Origin: Escarpia spicata
Taxonomy: Eukaryota; Annelida; Polychaeta; Sabellida; Siboglinidae
Direction: 5' to 3'
DNA: 64,000 bases
Assembly (NCBI GenBank): GCA_963995525.1
Contig: OZ023205.1
Span: forward strand, 41,211,879-41,275,878
Shown here: positions 54,429-64,000 of the stretch, piece after piece
How the letters are laid out: each line of letters begins with the position of its first letter
Numbering within the stretch: position 1 is the stretch's first letter
The notes under the pieces: model-generated
The model's input: the letters and a program-made list of their open reading frames with translations, nothing else
Told to the model about the DNA's origin: nothing
The model's database searches: none
Made by a program: the position numbers and the translations under genes

Positions 54429-55475
54429 GTCCCTCTGGGACAAAAACATAAATTTTTCGCGAGATTAACCACAAGTTTTTTTCTCTATCTAACCCTAATT
54501 ATAAATTGTTTACCTGCTAGATGGTACCATCGTGTACTTCAATTATCAACTAGGGGGCGCTACGCCGGATGTGATGTCATACCGGAAGTCATTTAACTGT
54601 CATGGCGGCCTCTACCAGGAACGCTACGCGGGAAGTTACATCGTACCGAAAGTTATTTGAATGTCATGGCGGCCTGTCATGGTGGCTTCTATGGTTTTAC
54701 CATTTCCGGAAGAGTGTCGACGAATAGAGATATGTCATTTTCGGTAGATGGCGTTATTCTGAGTAGTTACATTGCTATCCGTTGGAGCCCTCGGATGTCA
54801 CCTGTCTCATGAACGTGCACAGTTTTTGTGTTAAGGGAAGTCACGTGATGTATGTTCGATCTGATTGGATATGCAAATGAGATGATGCCGAAAACTAATG
54901 TATATATGTAAGTCCTACCAACACTAAAAATGTCTCTGTCGTAGTCTCGTGCGCTAAGTTTGGTAGAGATGTCACGCGGTAAACTGTCAAATTGTATGAA
55001 AGAGGTGAGATGTCTCGCAATGAACTCTCGAATTTCCTGAAAGAGGTGAGATGTCACGTGATAACCCGTTAAGTTTTGTCTAAAACTGCCTGTGTATCTA
55101 GGTCGATTGATTGAATTTGCCTACTTATCTTCGTCGATTGCCTGAATTTGCCTGAAACTGCCTGTATATCTTGGTCGATTGTCTGAATTTGCCTGAAACT
55201 GCCTGTGTATTTTGGTCGATTGCCAGAATTTGCCTGAAACTGCCTATGTATTTTGGTCGATTGCCTGAATTTGCCTGAAACTGCCTGAAACTGCCTGTAT
55301 ATCTTGGTCGATTGCCTGAAACTGCCTGAAACTGCCTGTCGAATTGCTTGAAAGTGGAGGGAATTGACGCGATAACACGTCTATTTGCTCCCTTTTGATG
55401 GAATCTCACGCAATAAGTAGTCTATTCTTATGGAATTCCGTCAAATTGATGGAATCTCACGCGATAACCCGTCTA
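54398..55475. other. Spacer between the arms
   Basis: About 1.1 kb unique to the centre. No transposase or other recognisable gene is encoded. Its right half is a 41-bp repeat array and two copies of a GATGGAATCTCACGCG motif. Confidence 0.7.
55085..55345. repeat. 41-bp tandem array in the spacer
   Basis: TCGATTG starts units at 55134, 55175, 55216 and 55257 (41-bp steps), each with GAATTTGCCTGAAACTGCCTG. One unit is longer by 10 bp. The Ser/Gly/Arg frame on the minus strand follows the repeat only. Confidence 0.85.
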
Positions 55476-55564
55476 TTCTGATGGAATTCCGTCAAATTGA
55501 TGGAATCTCACACGGTAAACCGTATATGTGCCTTGTTTTGATTGAATTTGAAGCAGTAACCTAT

Positions 55565-55865
55565 TAAGTTTGGTTTTTTGTTTGTACAACTAGTTGGTCT
55601 GAGTTCAATTCGTGCAGCGTGTTGGTTAAAGTGTAGTGTTTCGTTTGTACGACTAGTTGGTCTGAGTTCAATTCGTACAGCGAATTGGTCAAAGTGTAGT
55701 GTTTCGTTTGTAAAACTAGTTGGTCTAAGTTCAATTTGTGCAACCTGTTGGTAAAAGTGTAGTGTTTCGTTTGTACAACTAGTTGGTCTGAGTTCAATTA
55801 GTGCAGCGTATTGGTCAAAGTGTAGTGTTTCGTTTGTACAACAACTATTTGGTCTGAGTTCAATT
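55565..55865 (-). repeat. 63-bp (21-codon) tandem array, right arm inner end
   Basis: Inverted partner of 53855-54309, with about five units. The minus-strand frame 55797-55564 keeps the ELNSDQLVVQTKHYTLTN pattern. A stop interrupts the farthest unit. Confidence 0.85.
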
Positions 55866-56594
55866 CATTCAACGTACAAGTTCCGTAGTCGTCTTAGTTT
55901 GGTTAAGGTTGATCCATGGTACTGTTCGTGTGTCTTGCATATCGCACACGAACCTGTTTTACGCAAATCTATGACGCTAATATTGACAATGCTGATAGTA
56001 TATCTTTAGTTGTGAAGTGTAAGAATGTTACTACGGTTCTCAACATATGCTTTGCATTACACTATGAAAAAGACACAAGATGAGGTTTGCACAGTGTATT
56101 CGTAAACAACACAAACGTATTTACATGCCACGCTCCATAACTACAAGAACCAGAGACTAGACATTGATACAGAGTCTTGCAAAGTTTTATCATGTACAGG
56201 ACAAAAGAAAGTTCTTTACAGGTCATCGCCAATTATTGTCAGAACCATTTGTTTCATAGTGTTTCACCACTGTATCGAAACGGAGTCTTGCAACCAAGTA
56301 TTGATATTACACAACTGTTCGTCGGCTAGTTTAAGACGTGCGTCTAACAAAATAGTCAACCAGTCTTTATTCATTGTAGTCAAATTGGATCTATGTATAT
56401 CTCTATGAGTCCATTTTCAGTTACCAATGTCAGGTTATTATTTTACTCTGTAATCCGTTCTTGAATTTTCTAATCTATCGTCTGCGCATGTGTAGTTTGT
56501 ACTCTGAAGTCCGTGATATTTCGGCACACCCACGTGACCTTTATGTACTATCCTACAATCCATAATCTTTCGGCACTTGACCTTGACGAACTGC

Positions 56595-56603
56595 TATAAA
56601 AAG
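56595..56603 (+). promoter_or_regulatory. TATA box of cassette 2 (right arm)
   Basis: TATAAAAAG followed by AAAACCGCGC, with the CACGTGACC promoter module upstream. Confidence 0.65.
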
Positions 56604-56610
56604 AAAACCG

Positions 56611-56822
56611 CGCTGACGGCGTGCTTTATTTCTTTACTGCCTTCGTTCGCTCACTGACGGCGTGCTTCATTTCTTCACTGACTTCGTTCGCTCACTGACG
56701 GAGTGCTTCATTTCTTCACTGCCTTCGTTCGCTCACTGACGGCGTGCTTCACTGCCTTCGTTCGCTCACTGACGGCGTGCTTCATTTCTTCACCGCCTTC
56801 GTCCGCTCGCTGCCGGTGTGCA
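56611..56822 (-). repeat. 41-bp array of H2B C-terminal codons, right arm
   Basis: Inverted partner of 52955-53132. The minus strand spells KHAVSERTKAV repeatedly. Confidence 0.85.
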
Positions 56823-56867
56823 TTATTTTTACCGTATAACAGTTTTAGTTGTTTTTTAAATTTAAAC

Positions 56868-56883
56868 GGTTCTTTTCAGAGCC
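56868..56883 (+). terminator. Histone-type 3' stem-loop b (right arm)
   Basis: GGTTCTTTTCAGAGCC after TTTAAAC. Here it lies only 33 bp before the H2B-like frame. About 500 bp present in the left arm between these points is missing. Confidence 0.75.
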
Positions 56884-56915
56884 AATAAAATAAAAGCTGT
56901 GCGTTTACAGGCGAC

Positions 56916-57212
56916 ATGAAGCACCTTCGACGAAGGAGGGAGACTTACGGAATCTACATATACAAAGTGCTCAAACAGGTACACCCATACACTGGGATCA
57001 CCAGCAAGGGAATGAGCATGATAAATTCATTCGTCAATTATATCTTTGAACGTATAGCTGGGGAATCGTCTCTTGGCTCGTATTCGTCGAGCGCTTGTTA
57101 TAGTGGGCGAGAAATCCAGACGACCGTCCGTCTGCTACTGCGCGGCGAACTTGCTAAGCACATCGATAGTGAGGGAACGATGTCAGTGAAGAAATATATC
57201 AGTACACGCTAA
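56916..57212 (+). CDS. Histone H2B-like protein, right arm, open frame
   Basis: 98 residues: a basic start, [19 protein letters not shown], then [42 protein letters not shown] and [14 protein letters not shown]. The histone-fold helices of H2B are recognisable. The stretch [10 protein letters not shown] replaces the usual basic loop, and the acidic-patch-to-C-terminus helix is diverged. The ATG aligns with a Lys codon in the left arm, and a CAG precedes GCGAC, so the true N-terminus may be lost. An intact frame followed at 31 bp by a histone stem-loop suggests possible expression. Canonical H2B is about 122-125 residues. Confidence 0.8.
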   Translation: MKHLRRRRETYGIYIYKVLKQVHPYTGITSKGMSMINSFVNYIFERIAGESSLGSYSSSACYSGREIQTTVRLLLRGELAKHIDSEGTMSVKKYISTR

Positions 57213-57243
57213 GTTCTCTACACGGTAAATCTAGAAACAAAAC

Positions 57244-57259
57244 GGCTTTTTTCAGAGCC
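57244..57259 (+). terminator. Histone 3' stem-loop a (right arm)
   Basis: GGCTTTTTTCAGAGCC, one C-to-T change from the perfect left-arm stem-loop, with AACCACATTCTCACAAAAGAG downstream. Confidence 0.75.
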
Positions 57260-57892
57260 AACCACATTCTCACAAAAGAGTGTTAACTATATCGGTATTG
57301 CTATGAAGTCAGGTAAGTACAAATGTCGTATGTTAGCTTATGTTATAGGTCAAAGGATTTGAACAAGATACTACGTAAATGTAACGTCAGTGTTCAATAT
57401 AGTTCTTACAAATGATAGCTAACCAAATAACTATAATAGCTTTGCTGTCATACACGTTGCACCCACTCGTGCCCACAACAATAAACAAACAAGTCCAGAA
57501 ATATCTCGAGTACAGGTTTTTTTAAACATAAAATACACGAATTTAGGTACTATCGTATGAAAATATTATCAAGAATTGCTATAACGTCGTCACTGACGAA
57601 ATTACATACTGTGGGGAAAAATATCTGGATTGGGATTAAATTACGTACACGAAAGCTCAACATGTTGGCTAATTGACACACTACTACTTCAAATACGATT
57701 GGTACCAAATTGTTTATAGTACGATGTATCTGTGTTGAAAGCTATTTTTACTCTACAGTCTGTACCTATAATGTCTACTCTGAAGTCCGTGCTTGACTTT
57801 TCTAATCTATCGTCTGCGCATGTGTATTTTGTCCTCTGAAGTAGGTGATTTTTCGATACGCCCACGTGACCGTTATGTTCCATCGAACTACC

Positions 57893-57900
57893 ATAAAAAG
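57893..57900 (+). promoter_or_regulatory. TATA-like box of cassette 1 (right arm)
   Basis: ATAAAAAG followed by AAAACCGCACC, with the CCCACGTGACC module upstream. Confidence 0.6.
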
Positions 57901-57944
57901 AAAACCGCACCACGAAGATAGGACAAGTGAATCTTGAACCAGGA

Positions 57945-58440
57945 TACGGCCTTTTCGATGATGTACTTGATCTCAGCCAGTCCGGAGTGCCTTTAGTTAC
58001 CGACGCCGACAGCGCAGAGGTTGTTGAAACGTCAGCGATATGTTCCTTGGAGACGGTCTTTTCGGTGATGAACTTTGTCTCAGCCAGTCCGTAGTGCCTT
58101 TAGTTACCGACGAAGACAGCGCAGAGGGTGTTGAAACATTGTCAGCAGCAGCGATGTGTTCCTTGGAGTCGGCCTTTTCGGTGATGTACTTCGTCTCAGC
58201 CAGTCCGTAGTGCCTTTAGTTACCGATGACGACAGCGCAGAGTTTGTTGAAACACTGTCAGCAGCAGCGATGTGTTCCTTGGAGACGGCCTTTTCGGTGA
58301 TGTACTTCGTCTCAGCCAGTCCGTAGTGCCTTTAGTTACCGACGACGACAGCGCAGAGTTTGTTGAACCACTGTCAGCAGCAGCGATGTGCTCCTCGGAG
58401 ACGGCCTTTTCGGTGATGTACTTCGTCTCAGCCAGCCCAA
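57945..58440. repeat. 116-bp tandem array, right arm
   Basis: Inverted partner of 50700-51320, with about four to five units (CAGCCAGTCCGTAGTGCCTT). Confidence 0.9.
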
Positions 58441-58667
58441 CCCACCCGTTCTGTTGTATCAGAAGACAATACAATGTGGCAATACAAAATATACACTGCA
58501 TGAGCCGGCCCTAACTGATGTGTCGACGCCAATCTCTCTTTCTGCTGATGGTATTGTTGCACATACAACAGGCAAAGTGTGGTAGGACCTTTTGCCGTTT
58601 AGGAGATGGTATATTTCTACACTGCCGGTGTTTTTAAAGAGTTTTAGTAGTTTTTTTTATGTTAAAC

Positions 58668-58683
58668 GGTTCTTTTCAGAGTC
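58668..58683 (+). terminator. Histone-type 3' stem-loop c (right arm)
   Basis: GGTTCTTTTCAGAGTC with AACCACATTCTCACAAAAGAG downstream. One stem mismatch. Confidence 0.65.
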
Positions 58684-59549
58684 AACCACATTCTCACAAA
58701 AGAGTGTTAACTTTATCGGTTTTGCTACAAAGGCGGGTAAGTACAAATGTCGTATGTTAGCTAATGTTATAGGTCAAAGGCTTATACTGGTTTTGTTTAT
58801 AGTCAATGTTCGATATAATTCTTACAAATGATAGCTATTACCAATTTGTAGAATTACATTTTACAGGGGAATTGACCATAACGTTATGTGATGAAATTAT
58901 ATTCAAGCGCGAAAGCACAAAACAATGGCTAACTCAAGCACTACCTGTTTAACATTACCAAACGAACTTCTAGAATGACATTTTACAGGGGAATTTTTCA
59001 CTCGCTGTAACACAACGTCACTGACCATAACATTACATGATAGGCTTATGTTCAAGTGCACAAGTTCAAAACGATGGTAACAAAATTACTACCTGTATAA
59101 CCAACTCACCTCCTGCACACAAATACTATACGTAGCAATTGATAGTTTAATAATGCTCACGCCCGTCACAAACAAACATGTCCAGGCACGTCTCGAGTAC
59201 GGGTTTTTTATGAGAGACTCGAATTTACGTACAACCGTATAACAATAGCCTATATATTTGACCTATGATGTATGTCGGTGTTTACAGACTGTGGGTCAAT
59301 GTTTAGCACTGGTTAAGTGTTGTAGGTTGGTATAAGTATGGTGTAGGTCAATGTTTGTGTGTTGTATATCAGTGTTTGTAAGTTGTTTGTCAGTGGTTAT
59401 GAGCTGTAGGCCAGCTAGGGTTTAGCCCTTATTCTTTAACATGAGGTTTAGCCCCTATCTTTTAACATGGGTTATGTAGAGTTAAAACAAGTAGAGATAA
59501 ACTGGGACCTCCAACGATGGCTAACCAAATCACTACCTGTATAACCAAC

Positions 59550-59900
59550 TCACTTCGCGCACAAAATTACGGCGCGTAGCAGTTTATAGTTTAACGATGT
59601 CACTGCATCATGATGTCACATGAAGGGATTACATTACATACGCGCAAGTTCAAAACAAGGTCTAACCAATGCACTACCTGCTTGACCAACTCACCTCACG
59701 TATAGAATTACTGCGCGTAATAGTTTGATGACGTCACTGACCATGACGTCATTGACTTTGCTGATGGAATTATATTCAAGCGCGCGAGTTCAAAACAAGG
59801 TCTAACCAAATCACTACCTGTTTGATCAAATCACCTCGCCTACAAAATTACAACGCGTAGCAATTTGATGACGTCATACAGGGTGCGTGCGCCCACGCCC
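59550..59900. repeat. TGACGTCA-bearing units, right arm
   Basis: Inverted partners of the 49080-49610 units, with TGACGTCA at 59729, 59744 and 59879. Confidence 0.8.
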
Positions 59901-60284
59901 ACTACAAATAAACATGTCCAGACACACCTCGAGTACGGGTTTGATAAAAGACACGAATTTAACCACTACCATATAACAATAGCCTATATGTTTGGCCAAA
60001 GATAAATTGGCACCTCAAACTCAAAATTTTGTCGTATACAATTACGATCAAGAGAATTGACGTTTAAGATGGAGAAGATACCCTGTTCTTTAACATAGAG
60101 AAAAACTACCGTACGGAAATGATACCTAAGGTATAATTCCAAGATGGTCGCTCTAAGGGCTTGGTCCCTTTGCGGAGCCTCGGCCTACGGGCCAAGCAAT
60201 CTCGTATGTGACAGGTTCAAATGTTGTTCGGTATATTTAATTTTTTTCAAAAAAGTTGTCGAATACCTTTACGATAATAACTCC

Positions 60285-60600
60285 TCTCCTTTAATATGGG
60301 GAAAATTCCCTATCCTTTAACATGGAGAAAATTGGTAGGACAGATTTCAGAGGATAATTTGGGATAAATTGGAAGCTCCTATGCTTTAACATGGCTAAAA
60401 TAACCTATCTTCTATTATGGGGAAAATTTACCTATCCTTTAACATGGAGAAAATTGGTAGGACATTTTTTTGGGTAGACATTTGGGGTAAATCGAACCAA
60501 CGAAAAATAAAAATCTAGGTAAATTTCGCTATGTTTTAACATGGGATTTGAAGGACTAAAAATCTAGGGGTAAATTGGAACCTCGGCCTCAAAAAGTTGT
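60285..60600. repeat. CATGTTAAAGGATAGGG modules, right arm
   Basis: Inverted copies of the left-arm modules (CCTATCCTTTAACATGGAGA). Confidence 0.8.
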
Positions 60601-60666
60601 CGTATACATTTACGATCAATCGGATTAACGTTTTGCCCTATTTTCAAAGTCCAACTTACCCCTTTT

Positions 60667-61910
60667 AGACCTATACGTTTTGGATGCACATTGGATTGGA
60701 TTGGCGCAATGCCGGAGGAAAATCTGTCAACATCCGGCTATTTCCTTATCTTTTAACATGGGGACCGGAACTACTTTTCCTCTTGCTCAACGGAAAACGG
60801 ATGTTGCCTACGCTGGACCACCTATATTATTACTCAGAGGCGTACCAAGGATTGACATGTTGGGAGTTTCCAAACGGTTTTATGGAGCCGCATATCTTCA
60901 TATCTTCTTTCACCTTGTGGCTGTGGCATTTAATGGGTGGCAGAACCATATGTCTGTCACCCGAGAGAAATTCCAGGAGGCAGGTGCCCCCCTGCCCTCT
61001 TTTCCTGAGCCTATGCACCCTCATCTTTCCCCGTACACATGTACATTGCCATAATATTGGTCACACAAGAAACCAGAAACTCCCCCTGGCTACGCACTTG
61101 ATAAACACAGAACACGTAACTACAAAAGTGAGAGAAACACTAGCTGATTGAGATTAACCCAGTGTAGTCCAAATTATTCGAATTACCAACAGAAGGAAGA
61201 AAATATTATTTTCAGCAGCTATTCTACCCAATGAAAAGAATTAAAGGAGGTAAACTGCGTTAACTATTTTGGTTTGACCAACGACAGGACACTAACATAG
61301 AATAATAAAACCTACAACGTGACTAAGAAGGCTAACAACTCAAGAGCTATCCTACAGTGAAACACCAACGGATGATCCAAGCCATCCGCGCGTTATGCTA
61401 CCAGACATTCGTATGACCATCGAGGAATACGCGTCGATAGTATGGGATCCATCCGCGAAGAAGAATATCATCTACCGGTGGAAAATGCTCAACAACTAGC
61501 AGCTCTTTCGCTAAGAACGACTACCGTCGATGATGCATTGTGACCGATGATAGGGCATTCTGATCTTCCTAAACTTCACAAACGCGATATAGGCTAACCT
61601 ATGTACCTTAAGCGGCGCTATACCACCTGCTTTCAACAGCGACGTTCCACTCAAGCTTGACAATATAACCAGATACACGTGGCTAACATAGAGTGATCAG
61701 CTAGTCAGAAGGAGAACATAAATCTACAATTGAATGTTGAATTAGCATTTCCCATGGCACATACATACATGTTATAATCGATAAGTATATGGATGGGCAA
61801 TGCATCACAACGTTATTGCTATTATTTTTATGTTAATACGCAGGCAGGATGGACAGGCATATCTTACAAATTACGTCAGTAGTTATATAGGTGGTCCAGC
61901 GCGGGCAATG
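60667..61910. other. No gene supported
   Basis: Overlapping open frames at 60680-61151 have no recognisable motif and look accidental. One CTTATCTTTTAACATGGGG word at about 60750 belongs to the inverted-repeat module family. Confidence 0.5.
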
Positions 61911-61914
61911 ACGC

Positions 61915-62700
61915 GGGATGGAGCAAATCCCATGTTAAAAGATATGATTTTCTTCCATGGCGCTCCCGTGTTAAAAGATAGGGAATTTTTCCCAATCATA
62001 AAAGATAGGGATTTTCCCCAGGACGCTCCCAGATTAAAGGATAGGCCATTTTTACCCCATGTTAAAGGATAGGGAATTGTCTCCATGTTAAAGGTTAGGA
62101 GCTATTATCGTTAAGGTATTCGACGATATTTTGACTAGGAGATTCCAGTTTATCCCTACTTGTTTTACCCCAACATAACCCATGTTAAAGCGTAAGGCCT
62201 AAACCTCATGTTAAAACATAGGCCGACCTACAACACATAACCTGTGCTAAACATTGACCTACAAATCTGTAAAACACTGACATACATAACTGGTCAGACA
62301 TTAGACCAGTGTTATTAAGTAGTGGTTAAATTCGTGACTTTTAAATATATGAGAACTGCCAAAATTCGTGTCTCTTGCGCGCATGCGTGCAATGGAGCCC
62401 ATGACGGATAGGTAATGAACTACAAACATCTCTGGCGGAGAAATGTTGAACTATATATACGAGTACAGGCAAAATTCGTGTCTCTTGCGCGTTTGAGTGC
62501 AATGGAGCCCCCTAGTGCTTTGGTTAGCCATCGTTTTGAACATGCGCACTTGAATGTAATCCCATCATATGACGTCATGGGACGCGCAGTAATTTTGTAG
62601 GCGAGGTGAGTTGGAAAAACAGGTAGTGATTTGGTTACCATCGTTTTGAACTTGCGCACTTGAATGTAATCCCATCATGTGACGTCATGGTATGCGCAAT
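61915..62700. repeat. Third, partial copy of the inverted-repeat element's outer modules
   Basis: CATGTTAAAGGATAGGG modules, CAGTTTATCCCTACTTGTTTTACC, the AACACTGACATACAT stretch and two TGACGTCA units (62570, 62680) occur in the same order and direction as in the left arm, with gaps. It is outside the 12.36-kb palindrome. Confidence 0.75.
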
Positions 62701-62714
62701 CAAACACTTATCAG

Positions 62715-63450
62715 ACATAGAGACATACATATAGAGACATATATAAATATATACATAGACACATACATATAGAGACAGACATAGATATATACATATAGAG
62801 ACAAGCAGCTAAGACCAGCGACTTCCGTGAATCAAATACTTGTCAGACATAGAGATATACATATAGAGACAGACATAGTGATAAACATACATAGAGACAG
62901 ACATAAATATATAAATTTAGCAGACATAGAGATATACAGAGATACATGCATAGAGACAGACATAGATATATACATAGAGCAGACATAGAGATATACATAG
63001 ATACGTACATAGAGATATACATAGATACATAGAGAAATACATAGATAAATACATAGACACATACACAGATACATACATAGAAACATACATAGATACATAC
63101 TAAGAGACATACATAAATACATACATAGATACAGACATACAAAAGATACATACATAGAGACAGACATAGAGACATACATAGATACAGACATACAGCAGAC
63201 ATAGAAATATACATAGATACATATATAGAGACAAACATAGATACATACACAGAGACAGACATAGATACAGACATAGCCACTTACATAGATATATACATAG
63301 AGACAGACATAAATACATACATAGAGAAGATACATACATAAAGCCAGACATAGAGACATACATATATATATATACATTGATACATAGATACATACCTAGA
63401 GACAGACATAGAAACATACATAGAGACATACATAGATACATACATACAGG
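62715..63450. repeat. ACATAGA(G/T)ACAGACATA microsatellite-like array
   Basis: About 735 bp of short ACATA/GAGACAGACATA words. The long Cys/Tyr/Val frames on the minus strand are artefacts. Confidence 0.9.
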
Positions 63451-63894
63451 AGAATGAAGCAGGGCTGCTGCCAAAGGAAGCAAGATAAACAGCGGCGACG
63501 TAAAGAACAACTTGAAGAGCTAACAGTAAGCTTCAATTTATCATGGTGTTCAAATGCTATTGATGTCATTTTGTTAGAAAATATTCAAAAGAACATAATA
63601 TTAAAATGTTTCTTATACATAACAGTTCACCATTAATTATTAAGCTCATCTCGTAACTGTTTCATCGACAAGAAAATGAGCGCATTGCTGCAACCGTCGC
63701 TACTTCTGCGTCTTATCCTGCCGTCGCGACAAATATCGTCCCACCAAGCGACTGTCTCAGCTGCTGAGCACACCCAATCAGCGCAAAGAGAAAAGACGCA
63801 TCTTGAGGTTGTTGGTCCAGTGCGAGACGCACATGGTTACCTGTTTGCAAACTGGTTTTAACTGGTATTCGCTGTGCAAGTCTAATCTACTATA

Positions 63895-63981
63895 CAGTCC
63901 ACGCGTGTACTTTCTACTCCCAGATCCGTGGTCGTTCGGCACGCCCACATGACTTGTCGGCACATTCACTAACTATATAAG
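63895..63981 (+). promoter_or_regulatory. Another copy of the histone-cassette promoter module, with TATATAAG
   Basis: CAGATCCGTGGTCGTTCGGCACGCCCACATGAC resembles the shared promoter module. TATATAAG follows at 63974-63981 near the window edge. The transcribed part would lie outside the window. Confidence 0.5.
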
Positions 63982-64000
63982 CGCACTGCTTTGTCAATCG

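Larger units (their letters stand above)
48310..60666. mobile_element. Giant modular inverted-repeat (foldback-like) element carrying histone sequences
   Basis: The outermost bases AAAATGGGTAAGTTGGAC (48310 onward) are mirrored by GTCCAACTTACCCCTTTT (to 60666). Alignable blocks follow inward on both sides to about 54397 and 55476. The arms are about 6.1 and 5.2 kb, the spacer about 1.1 kb. The inner arms appear to be more than 90% identical by eye, the outer arms less so. Modules occur in the same order in each arm. No transposase was found and no clear target duplication is visible. Long, modular, tandem-repeat-filled arms are the hallmark of foldback elements. Sea-urchin TU elements are, as I recall, of this type. 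An inverted segmental duplication is the main alternative. Confidence 0.8.

Noticed and set aside
55085..55345. Regular 41-bp repeats resembling a CRISPR array
   Set aside because: There are no distinct spacers, units are directly contiguous and diverged, and the context is a eukaryotic genome.
60680..61151. Overlapping frames of 124 and 155 residues right of the palindrome
   Set aside because: Two frames are open over the same DNA, neither has a recognisable motif, and the region contains a module of the repeat family.
62832..63510. Long Cys/Tyr/Val-rich reading frames on the minus strand
   Set aside because: They follow the ACATAGAGACAGACATA microsatellite, are open in several frames at once and resemble no protein.

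Overview
The window reads as animal nuclear DNA from an invertebrate, probably marine. It is AT-rich and intron-containing, with long CA/TA microsatellites and many decayed transposons of kinds common in echinoderm, mollusc, hemichordate and cnidarian genomes: Gypsy, Polinton/Maverick, a P-element/THAP9-like transposase, HARBI1-like, a non-LTR element and PIF1-like helicases. I cannot name the species. No convincing intact host gene, tRNA, rRNA or CRISPR array was seen.

Layout. 0.1-4.5 kb: a complete Gypsy LTR retrotransposon with near-identical LTRs and a 5-bp target duplication, but a broken pol. 4.5-16.4 kb: mostly featureless, with a palindromic MITE-like element, a HARBI1-like remnant and fragments of an uncharacterised invertebrate gene family and a PHD finger. 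16.5-19.6 kb: a multi-exon PIF1-like helicase pseudogene. 20-22 kb: two TATA boxes with short exons, then a TAATTAGGG-type array.

22-35.3 kb: two Polintons in the same orientation. Copy A is heavily decayed. Copy B is 8,122 bp, has 124-bp terminal inverted repeats and lies between perfect 6-bp CTCGTA duplications inside A's right arm. Both keep the virion block in one order: small membrane protein, packaging ATPase, pX-like protein, coiled-coil-like protein, integrase, membrane protein (B only), penton, pVI-like protein, double-jelly-roll major capsid protein, adenain-like protease. The polymerase is reduced to a tail in B. Integrase, capsid and protease are broken in both, so neither copy can be autonomous.

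35.6-48.3 kb: a PHD-finger pseudogene, a minus-strand P-element-like transposase pseudogene, two tandem arrays, a decayed minus-strand non-LTR retroelement lacking most of its endonuclease, and another fragment of the gene family seen at 8 kb.

48.3-60.7 kb: the most unusual object. A roughly 12.36-kb inverted repeat has arms of about 6.1 and 5.2 kb around a spacer of about 1.1 kb. Each arm is modular. The outer part has short CATGTTAAAGGATAGG modules and units carrying TGACGTCA sites. Then come cassettes that point outward, with TATA-type promoters and ends matching the metazoan histone mRNA stem-loop. One cassette encodes a divergent histone H2B, another holds a tandem array made from antisense H2B C-terminal codons, and a third holds a 116-bp array. 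The inner part is an array of 63-bp units that stays open as a 21-residue repeat. It resembles a foldback-type element that has absorbed histone-gene parts. A third partial copy of the outer modules (61.9-62.7 kb) and another promoter of the same type (about 63.9 kb) suggest the family continues beyond the window.
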